A stretch of DNA of 64,000 nt from Aquimarina sp. MMG016 (lineage in GTDB: Bacteria > Bacteroidota > Bacteroidia > Flavobacteriales > Flavobacteriaceae): the NCBI RefSeq assembly GCF_018100805.1, contig NZ_JAGJEA010000009.1, positions 1-64,000 on the forward strand, given 5' to 3'. Positions 54,222 through 61,438 of this stretch are shown here, piece by piece (position 1 is the first letter of the stretch; each line of letters starts with the position of its first letter). A program made the translations under genes and the position numbers. Below the pieces are notes generated by a model. That model was not told the DNA's origin. It made no database searches and saw only the letters and a list, made by a program, of their open reading frames with translations.

Positions 54222-55124
54222 TTATTTATGCAACCCTATTTGTCGATGTATTCTGAGTGAATTATCTTTTTCTCTACGCCAATATGAAATGCCGGTTCCT
54301 GCAGCATTTCCGGAAAATCCAGAAGCTGTCCATTCTACATAGAATCCACCATATTTGATGTAACCATCTCCTACTTTATCATATGCATAGGTCATCAACT
54401 CCAGAGCATCTATTTTTGCCGGATTATGATAATATGCTTTATAGTGATCTAACAAAACAGACTTTCCTGTTTTAATCGTATCTGCAAATGGCAAGTACAT
54501 TGCATCATCTGTATATGCATCAGCGGTTTTTTCGGGGATTCTTGCAAATACGTTACTCTTACCCAAAGTTGAGTAGGCATCTAATTCTCTTGGAATTGTA
54601 ATAGCTTTAGGTTCAGCGATACTAGCCTCTGAGACAAAGAGCAAAGTAGGATCATCGATACGCTTTAAATATCCAAATGCTTCTGCACGTATGGTTAGTT
54701 TTCCGGTTACATTCTTTTTCCAAACATTAAGATATTTACCTTCTAATTTTTCTGAGTTTTCAAAAACCTTGGTAAACAATCCTATCTCAATAATTTTGTC
54801 AGTAAATTCTAAAATATCTACGGTTTGCCTATGATATTCTTTGATATTCTGTCTGGCAAATATGGTATCATAGTATATTTTAATATTATCATTATTTACT
54901 ATTAGCGGATTGTAATCTGTCATTAACAAAGATTCTTGATCATAAAGATCACGTATGGTTTCAAACGATCTTGTCTTTGCTGCATTACTTATTTTTTGAT
55001 TGTATTGAAGTAAAAGGTCTTCTACTGTTTCTGATTGTTCAACTTTATCAACTTTATTACTTTTTGAGTTTTCGCAAGCTAATAGTGTTATTAATACAAT
55101 CGCTAAGAATATATATTGCTTCAT
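54222..55124 (-). CDS. lipoprotein with two NTF2/SnoaL-like domains
   Basis: A 300-residue predicted lipoprotein (lipobox LITLLAC). Two NTF2-like cones can be discerned, about 40-150 and 180-300. They share a layout with the protein at 56748-57686: LLLQYNQKISNAAKTRSFETIRDLYDQES, a middle segment GKYLNVWKK, and a C-terminal GTGISYWRREKDNSLRIHRQIG. No catalytic pair is evident. It is the last gene of a leftward operon (57686 to 54222). The likely location is the periplasmic face of a membrane. Role unknown. Confidence 0.75.
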   Translation of the reverse strand: MKQYIFLAIVLITLLACENSKSNKVDKVEQSETVEDLLLQYNQKISNAAKTRSFETIRDLYDQESLLMTDYNPLIVNNDNIKIYYDTIFARQNIKEYHRQTVDILEFTDKIIEIGLFTKVFENSEKLEGKYLNVWKKNVTGKLTIRAEAFGYLKRIDDPTLLFVSEASIAEPKAITIPRELDAYSTLGKSNVFARIPEKTADAYTDDAMYLPFADTIKTGKSVLLDHYKAYYHNPAKIDALELMTYAYDKVGDGYIKYGGFYVEWTASGFSGNAAGTGISYWRREKDNSLRIHRQIGLHK

Positions 55125-55155
55125 TATTTTACTATTTTTAAATTCTGAATTTTGT

Positions 55156-55623
55156 TTAAGAAGTCATATTAAAAATCACTTTCCAGATTTTCAAAGAATT
55201 ATCTTCCATCCTTCTGAAAACAAATAGATTTTTGGTTTCAAACCTATTGAATGCATTGTTATTAATGGGATAAAAGGTCCCTGTCACTTTACCATGCATC
55301 ACCACAACCTTTTCAAAAGAATGCATTTCAACTATTTCGTGCTTCATATCGACACATCCGTATTGCTTTTCGTTATTGATATGTTCTATCAATTCAGTTT
55401 TATTAGTAATTGCAGAATGATTAGGCGCCATATGAACTAAATCATCAACCCAAACCTCCATTTTATCTTCGGTTGATACGGTAACGTCATCCAATACTTC
55501 TAAAACCATCTGCACTAATTTTTCATCTTGTTCTTTAGAATAATTGTTGGTTTCTAAATGATTTTTACATTGTATGCATAGTAACATAGTTGTTATAACT
55601 ACAGAGAGATGTCTAACTTTCAT
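55156..55623 (-). CDS. single-domain NTF2/DUF4440-like lipoprotein
   Basis: A 155-residue lipoprotein (signal ending LLCIQC). One NTF2-like domain is visible with VLDDVTVSTEDKMEVWVDDLVHMAPNH near the start and NLFVFRRMEDNSLKIWKVIFNM at the end, a pattern also seen in its operon neighbours. 22 bases separate it from the upstream esterase-like gene, and 31 bases from the downstream gene. No catalytic residues can be assigned. Confidence 0.75.
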   Translation of the reverse strand: MKVRHLSVVITTMLLCIQCKNHLETNNYSKEQDEKLVQMVLEVLDDVTVSTEDKMEVWVDDLVHMAPNHSAITNKTELIEHINNEKQYGCVDMKHEIVEMHSFEKVVVMHGKVTGTFYPINNNAFNRFETKNLFVFRRMEDNSLKIWKVIFNMTS

Positions 55624-55645
55624 TTTCTTGTGATTTAATAGCTAG

Positions 55646-56731
55646 TTAAAACTTCAGGTGCTCGTTTAAAAATGGCAGGACTCTTTTGGCAATACGTCCG
55701 TCTTCTCCCCAATATTTATTCCAGGGATCTCCAACAAATTCCTCACCTATGTGCTCCACACCTATATCCATTAATTTTTTACTAAATCTGCGATTAGAAA
55801 TCACATGTGCCTGTGTTTGATCAAATCTGGCCCAGTCAAATGCAATTGCTTTTAGGTTTCTTAAATTATCGGCGTATTCATCTAGTCTTTCATCTAAATG
55901 AAACCCTTTTTGTTCCTTTCTAACATTTTTTGGGTTCAGTTTTAATGTACCATTTTCATCCTTTTCGAATAAAAAATCGCAATACAATGGAGGTCTATTA
56001 GAGTTTGGTAAAAATGCTTGACAAACACCGGTAAAAATTTTTGCCATCACATTTTCATTTATATCTTCATAAGACTTGGCAGCGTGTATCTTCTGCCAAT
56101 CAATGTCTAACGAAACTCTTGGCAGATAACCAGAACCTGTAGCTACCGGATGCAGTGCATACACTACACTAAAAATATTGGGATACTGCATTCCTACTGC
56201 TAATGCTCCTCGCCCACCCATAAAATGGCCTATAACAGCCCTACTACTCTTATCAGGAATTGTTCTATAATTTTGATCAATATATGCTACCAATTCCTTG
56301 CTTATAAAATCTAACCAATGACCACTAGTGCTAGAGTTTTCGAAAAAACTTCCTATAGTGGGAGATGTAAAATCTGCAACTACAAAAATGAACTCTTTGG
56401 ATCGGTTTTCAGAAATACTTTTATCTATAATTTCTGGTGTTTTATGATCAGAAACTATGTGATTTGGATTTTCAAATAAGCTATGTAAATAATAGACGAC
56501 CGGATACTTATTTTTTGATTGAGAATAACCTGGAGGAAGATAAATTTTGATGTTTCGTTTTGTATCTAAGTCTATTTTATTATTTGCTAAAATTTTGGAT
56601 TCTATGGTGTCACTAATTATTGTTCCTTTTATGGTATACTGGGCATACGTATTAGTAATAGAGAATATCATAAGAAAACATAGCAATGATACTCTGAATA
56701 ATAAAGTTGAATATTTGATGGAGTATTTCAT
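55646..56731 (-). CDS. exported alpha/beta-hydrolase-fold (esterase D-like) protein lacking the nucleophile Ser
   Basis: A 361-residue exported protein (signal ending NTYAQ) of the putative esterase family. The start IKIYLPPGYSQSKNKYPVVYYLHS and the surroundings of the nucleophile elbow are typical. But the elbow reads GHFMGG, not GHSMGG: residue 170 is Phe (codon TTT, 56224-56222). A single C-to-T change from TCT would give this. The C-terminal segment (EFVGDPWNKYWGEDGR) shows no obvious Gly-His pair. The enzyme is probably inactive as a serine esterase. It lies inside the NTF2-like operon. Confidence 0.8.
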   Translation of the reverse strand: MKYSIKYSTLLFRVSLLCFLMIFSITNTYAQYTIKGTIISDTIESKILANNKIDLDTKRNIKIYLPPGYSQSKNKYPVVYYLHSLFENPNHIVSDHKTPEIIDKSISENRSKEFIFVVADFTSPTIGSFFENSSTSGHWLDFISKELVAYIDQNYRTIPDKSSRAVIGHFMGGRGALAVGMQYPNIFSVVYALHPVATGSGYLPRVSLDIDWQKIHAAKSYEDINENVMAKIFTGVCQAFLPNSNRPPLYCDFLFEKDENGTLKLNPKNVRKEQKGFHLDERLDEYADNLRNLKAIAFDWARFDQTQAHVISNRRFSKKLMDIGVEHIGEEFVGDPWNKYWGEDGRIAKRVLPFLNEHLKF

Positions 56732-56747
56732 TTTATCGAATATTAGG

Positions 56748-57686
56748 TTAATAGTTATAATCGTAAGTAGCGATTTGTCTTATGATTTTAAGTGACCCAT
56801 TGGGTTCTCTTCTCCAAATCTTAATACCTTTTCCTGTGCTTATTCCTGAATATTCGTCATTGCGCCAATTGGCTATATGACTGGCATAATTCACAACATA
56901 TGTCCCTAAATCATCAATATGGTCGTTCCTGATATCTAATTTCTCGAAAATTGGTAGTTCGGCAACATGTGCTTCCAGAAATGTATCCAATGATTTTTTA
57001 TCTCTATATATTGGTTTGTAACTAAACATTGCAATAACATCATTCGCATATAGTTGTGACCATATTTTATGATCACCTTGTGAAATGAACTCTTCCATGA
57101 ATTGATTCAACGCTGCCAGTTCAAAACGTATGTCATTGTCAACTGGTAGATGTCCCTGATACGCCAGAACAGTACCAGGAACGTTATCGAATTTTAGGTG
57201 TTCGGTTAGGTCTGTATGATGATTATAATTCCATATTTCTGAAATTAAAGAAAGTGATTCTCCTTCTTTCTTCCAGATGTCGATGTATTTCCCTTTGAGT
57301 TCTTCTATTTGTACTGAATTCTTCAACCTAACTTTCATACTAAAAGTTCCTAAGACACAAAGCTGAGCGCCCAAATCCAGTGTTTCTATCTGTCCTCTTT
57401 TATATTCCAAAATATCAAATCGATCAAAAAATGCTTTATGATAGATGGTTGCGTTCTCTTTTCCTAAAAGTGTTTTTTGAAAAGCCGGCATTAACCGAAT
57501 ATCTTTATCATAATACTTTACAAAAAGTTGGGGATCTGCATCCTGTATTCCTTTATTATAATCAACAATGAATTTATTAAGGTATGCTTCAATTTCATTA
57601 GGTATTGATTTCGTTTGAGCGACAACACTCTGCATACTCGCGAAAATTAAAGTTAGCAGGAGAAAGTGGTTTCTAATATATCTCAT
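56748..57686 (-). CDS. exported protein with two NTF2/SnoaL-like domains
   Basis: A 312-residue exported protein (signal ending MQSVVAQT). Two NTF2-like cones (about 30-145 and 185-305) are seen, with the repeated elements LKGKYIDIWKKEGESLSLISEIW and STGKGIKIWRREPNGSLKIIRQIA. It begins the leftward operon; the esterase-like gene follows after 16 bases. It resembles the protein at 54222-55124 in both halves, so they are probably paralogs. Divergent from the histidine kinase gene across a region with LytTR-like repeats. Confidence 0.75.
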   Translation of the reverse strand: MRYIRNHFLLLTLIFASMQSVVAQTKSIPNEIEAYLNKFIVDYNKGIQDADPQLFVKYYDKDIRLMPAFQKTLLGKENATIYHKAFFDRFDILEYKRGQIETLDLGAQLCVLGTFSMKVRLKNSVQIEELKGKYIDIWKKEGESLSLISEIWNYNHHTDLTEHLKFDNVPGTVLAYQGHLPVDNDIRFELAALNQFMEEFISQGDHKIWSQLYANDVIAMFSYKPIYRDKKSLDTFLEAHVAELPIFEKLDIRNDHIDDLGTYVVNYASHIANWRNDEYSGISTGKGIKIWRREPNGSLKIIRQIATYDYNY

Positions 57687-57830
57687 AGGTTCATTTTTAG
57701 TGGTTTTTCAACTAAAATATTCTGAAAACAAAGACATTAATGATTAGAATTGATAAAACTCAGACTACAATTGATGATCCGCAAAATTTTAATACTTACA
57801 GCTATAATTCTGAATAAAGTCGGATCTAGA

Positions 57831-57890
57831 GTGGTTCGTCAATAATTTGAATATGTTCGTCAATAAATCAAGGGGATCGTATCCGTTTAA
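57831..57890. promoter_or_regulatory. LytTR/AlgR-like direct repeats in the divergent promoter region
   Basis: GTTCGTCAATAA occurs twice, at 57834-57845 and 57855-57866. The two 9-mers GTGGTTCGT (57831-57839) and TATGTTCGT (57852-57860) are 12 bases apart, 21 bp start to start, the spacing known for LytTR direct repeats, and they resemble the AlgR core CCGTTCGTC. A weaker third copy, TCCGTTTAA, is at 57882-57890. I infer binding by the LytTR regulator at 59104-59838, acting on its own operon and perhaps on the divergent one. Confidence 0.65.
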
Positions 57891-57932
57891 AAACTATTTT
57901 GTTATTTTACTAAGTCTTAAGTAATACGTTTT

Positions 57933-59093
57933 ATGCAGATAGCATTGGATACTATCAAAAGTTCTAAGATACTTGTCGGTCTCTACCGGTACAAAGCACA
58001 TCACCTCTTATTTTGGTTTGTGTATCACTATATGTGGTGGGCCATTGGGATTGGTAGTGCTAAAGAAGCTGCAATCAATATTTTCTTTTCGCCATATACT
58101 ACTAAATTTCTATTCTATTTTATTTTTCAGGCGGCGGCTGTTTATTTCAATTTATATTATTTGATTCCAAAGTATTTAGAGAAAAGAAAATACCTTACCT
58201 ATCTGTTTTTTTTCGGTTTAACTATATTAATTACCGTATTAATTATTACTTCCGGATATTTCGTTACGGCTTACGTTGCTAATGCTACAGTTACCGAATT
58301 ATTTGGTGATCAAACTTTTATGAAGTTGGTAAAATCTAGCCCTTTGTCATCTACATTAGCAAGTATGACACTAGCAATGAGCATCAAACTGGCCAAAAAC
58401 TGGATTAAATCGCAACAAAGACAGCAGTTATTAGAAAAGGAAAAGGTAGAAACTGAACTAAAATTTTTGAGATCTCAATTCAATCCTCACTTTTTATTCA
58501 ATACGATCAATTCGATTTTTGTATTGATTCATAAAAACCCGGATATGGCTTCAGAATCTCTTGCCAATTTTTCGGATCTTATGCGTTATCAGTTATATGA
58601 ATGTAATGAAGCAAAAATTCCTCTGAATAAGGAAATTAATTACCTAAAAAACTTTATTGAGCTAGGAAAACTCAGACTTGATAACACTGTCAAAGTTACT
58701 ACTAACATTGAGGAGCAAATCTATGGTGATGTTTCTATAGCGCCTTTTATTTTGATGCCTTTTGTAGAAAATGCTTTTAAACACGTATCACAAAATCAAG
58801 ATCAAAAAAATTGGATTTCTATACATTTACGTTTTTCTGAAGAAAAAGTTGTATTCAAAGTAGAGAATACTGTAATTAAACACACCGAAAATAATGTTGA
58901 TGATCTTATGAAGGACAGTGGAATAGGTTTAAAAAATGTACAAAGAAGGTTGGATCTAGTATATCCTGATCAGTATGAGCTATTCATTGAAAAAACTAGA
59001 GAGATATACAAAATAAAGCTTGAATTACAATTAAATGCAATTCCAGTTTTAACCGAACAACCTATTGTTCCTGTAACCTCATTACAATCTTAA
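57933..59093 (+). CDS. LytS-type sensor histidine kinase
   Basis: A 386-residue inner-membrane kinase of the His_kinase/HATPase LytS class. About four helices (30-150: residues near 25-40, 58-78, 88-115, 138-155) precede the kinase region. The phospho-acceptor is His186 in FNPHFLFNTINSI; the ATP-binding N box is FILMPFVENAFKHV, and the G box is SGIGLKNVQRRLDLVYP. No extracytoplasmic sensor domain is present, so it senses in or near the membrane. The response-regulator gene follows after 10 bases. Confidence 0.92.
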   Translation: MQIALDTIKSSKILVGLYRYKAHHLLFWFVYHYMWWAIGIGSAKEAAINIFFSPYTTKFLFYFIFQAAAVYFNLYYLIPKYLEKRKYLTYLFFFGLTILITVLIITSGYFVTAYVANATVTELFGDQTFMKLVKSSPLSSTLASMTLAMSIKLAKNWIKSQQRQQLLEKEKVETELKFLRSQFNPHFLFNTINSIFVLIHKNPDMASESLANFSDLMRYQLYECNEAKIPLNKEINYLKNFIELGKLRLDNTVKVTTNIEEQIYGDVSIAPFILMPFVENAFKHVSQNQDQKNWISIHLRFSEEKVVFKVENTVIKHTENNVDDLMKDSGIGLKNVQRRLDLVYPDQYELFIEKTREIYKIKLELQLNAIPVLTEQPIVPVTSLQS

Positions 59094-59103
59094 AAAGAAG
59101 ATC

Positions 59104-59838
59104 ATGGTTTTAAAATGTATTGTAATTGATGACGAGCCTTTAGCCAGAGAATGTATTTCTAATTACATCAAAGAAGTGGATTTTCTGGAACTGCAAGGAT
59201 CTTGTAACAATCCTTTAGAGATTACAAAAATTAAAAATTCGCATGAGGCAGATCTTCTTTTTTTAGACATACAAATGCCTAGAATGAATGGTATTGAATT
59301 TTTAAAATCTATGAAATCAAAACCGATGGTAGTTATTACCACTGCTTTTCCGAACTATGCTTTGGATGGTTTTGATTTGGATGTTATGGATTATCTGTTA
59401 AAGCCTATTACGTTTACACGTTTTTTTAAAGCAGTTTGCAAAGTAAAAGAACAGCATCTTTTGATACAAAACAAACCTGGAGTTACTCAAAATCAAGAGA
59501 ATTCGAAACCAGATCATGTGTTTATAAAATGCGAGAATACGTATAAAAAAATATATTTTGATGATATTCTATTTATCAAGTCTATGCAAAACTATGTTGG
59601 TTTTCACACTACCGATGGAAAGAAGCACCTATCCTTAATTCCGCTTAAGGAAGTAGCTAAACAACTAGATTCAGAAATTTTTATGCAAGTTCACAAGTCA
59701 TTTATTGTTTGTATTCCTAAAATTGAAGCCGTTGAAAAAGAAGGAATAATCATTGGTTCTCATTACATTCCGTTAGGTCGTAATTATAGAACATCCATTA
59801 TGAAAAAAATAGTCAATGATAGAATACTGAAGCGGTAA
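59104..59838 (+). CDS. LytTR-type response regulator
   Basis: A 244-residue regulator. Residues 1-120 are a receiver domain with acid pocket DDE (9-11), phospho-acceptor Asp55 in FLDIQMP and Lys100 in YLLKPI. Residues about 145-244 are a LytTR DNA-binding domain (FIKCENTYKKIYFDDILFIKS, MQNYVGFHTTDG, VHKSFIVCIPKIEAV, IPLGRNYR). It should act with the LytS-like kinase directly upstream. Candidate binding sites lie in the divergent promoter region at 57831-57890. Confidence 0.93.
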   Translation: MVLKCIVIDDEPLARECISNYIKEVDFLELQGSCNNPLEITKIKNSHEADLLFLDIQMPRMNGIEFLKSMKSKPMVVITTAFPNYALDGFDLDVMDYLLKPITFTRFFKAVCKVKEQHLLIQNKPGVTQNQENSKPDHVFIKCENTYKKIYFDDILFIKSMQNYVGFHTTDGKKHLSLIPLKEVAKQLDSEIFMQVHKSFIVCIPKIEAVEKEGIIIGSHYIPLGRNYRTSIMKKIVNDRILKR

Positions 59839-59887
59839 TTTTTCAAACTATAATCTACTATTTAATGAATATGTGATTAAGAAAATA

Positions 59888-59922
59888 AAAAGGCCGCTAA
59901 CTCCCATTTTTAGCGGCCTTTT
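59888..59922. terminator. bidirectional terminator between the LytTR and gltD genes
   Basis: AAAAGGCCGCTAA (59888-59900) and TTAGCGGCCTTTT (59910-59922) form a perfect 13-bp stem with a 9-base loop. The symmetrical A/T tails fit termination of both convergent genes. Confidence 0.88.
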
Positions 59923-59961
59923 ATTAACACCTAATATTAAATACTAGATCACATTAACTAA

Positions 59962-61425
59962 TTAAATTCTTGGTAAATCTCCTTCTCCTTTAAGTGGTAG
60001 ATTAGAACTACCCATTAAATATGTATCTACGTGATGAGCTGCTTGTCTACCTTCGGCAATTGCCCACACGATTAATGATTGTCCTCTTCGTGTATCTCCT
60101 GCTGCAAAAACACCTTTTACATTAGTAGCATAATTATCCTCTGTAGCTTTGATATTGGTTCTGGCATCCATATCGATCCCTAATTGTTCTGCAATAGTAG
60201 GTTCTGAACCCGTAAATCCAAGTGCTAATAAAGCTAACTCACACTTCCACTCTTTCTCAGTATCTGGGATTTCTTTTAAAGTAAAACGACCATTTTCTTT
60301 TACCCATTCTACTTGAGAAGTTATCAGTCCTCTAAGGTTACCGTTTTCGTCTCCTAAAAATTCTTTCGTAGAAATACTCCAATTACGCTTTACTCCTTCT
60401 TGATGAGAAGAACTGGTACGCAAACGCATTGGCCAGAATGGCCAAGGCTGGTTAGCCGGACGTTCCGTAGTACCTTTTCCCATAATTTCGAAATTGGTTA
60501 CAGAAGTAGCACCATGACGTACTGAAGTACCAATACAATCTGATCCTGTATCTCCACCACCTATTACAATCACATCTTTGTCAGTTGCCAAAATCTCTTC
60601 TCCCAAATCCTTAATTCCGTCTACTCTTCGGTTGTTCTGTGGTAGAAAATCCATTGCCTGTACCACGCCCTTAAGATCAGATCCTTTTACTGGCAAGTTA
60701 CGACGAACAGTAGCTCCTGTACACAATACTACAGCATCAAAATCTGTTTTAAGCTGATCCGCTTTGATATCTTTTCCTATAGCAGTATTTGTTTTAAAAA
60801 CAATTCCTTCCTCTTCTAAAACTGCCACACGACGATCGATTACATGTTTTTCCATCTTAAAATCAGGAATTCCATAACGTAACAATCCACCAACTTTTTC
60901 ATCTCTTTCAAAAACCGTTACCAGATGTCCTGCGCGGTTTAATTGTTGCGCGGTTGCCAATCCAGCAGGTCCAGATCCAATTACTGCAACAGTTTTTCCT
61001 GTTCTACTTGCTGGAGGGTTAGCTTTTACCCAACCATTCTTAAAAGCTTGCTCTACAATATTTTTCTCAATATTCTCTATCGTTACAGGATCTTCATTAA
61101 TTCCTAAAACACAAGCTTCTTCACAAGGAGCAGGACATAATCTACCGGTAAATTCCGGAAAATTATTAGTAGAATGCAAGATACTTGCCGCCTTCTCCCA
61201 TTTACCGCGATATACGGCATCATTAAAATCAGGAATCAAATTACCTAATGGACATCCACTGTGACAAAATGGAATACCACAATCCATACAACGCGCTCCC
61301 TGATTCTTGAGTTTTTTCTCCGGCATTTCTACCGTAAACTCATTATAATCTTTTATACGATCTTTAACAGGCTGGTACTGTTCCGTTTCTCTCTCAAATT
61401 CTAAAAATCCAGTTATCTTTCCCAT
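59962..61425 (-). CDS. gltD: glutamate synthase small subunit
   Basis: A 487-residue NADPH-dependent flavoprotein. The N-terminus has the Cys-rich iron-sulfur motif CMDCGIPFCHSGCPLGN and CPAPCEEACVLGI. Two Rossmann motifs follow: VAVIGSGPAGLATAQQL for FAD and VIVIGGGDTGSDCIG for NADPH. It feeds electrons to GltB to make glutamate from glutamine and 2-oxoglutarate. I start it at the ATG at 61425 (MGKITGFLEFER) rather than at a TTG at 61431. The gltB stop lies 13 bases upstream, so the two form an operon. Confidence 0.96.
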   Translation of the reverse strand: MGKITGFLEFERETEQYQPVKDRIKDYNEFTVEMPEKKLKNQGARCMDCGIPFCHSGCPLGNLIPDFNDAVYRGKWEKAASILHSTNNFPEFTGRLCPAPCEEACVLGINEDPVTIENIEKNIVEQAFKNGWVKANPPASRTGKTVAVIGSGPAGLATAQQLNRAGHLVTVFERDEKVGGLLRYGIPDFKMEKHVIDRRVAVLEEEGIVFKTNTAIGKDIKADQLKTDFDAVVLCTGATVRRNLPVKGSDLKGVVQAMDFLPQNNRRVDGIKDLGEEILATDKDVIVIGGGDTGSDCIGTSVRHGATSVTNFEIMGKGTTERPANQPWPFWPMRLRTSSSHQEGVKRNWSISTKEFLGDENGNLRGLITSQVEWVKENGRFTLKEIPDTEKEWKCELALLALGFTGSEPTIAEQLGIDMDARTNIKATEDNYATNVKGVFAAGDTRRGQSLIVWAIAEGRQAAHHVDTYLMGSSNLPLKGEGDLPRI

Positions 61426-61438
61426 GTTCAATATCGTT

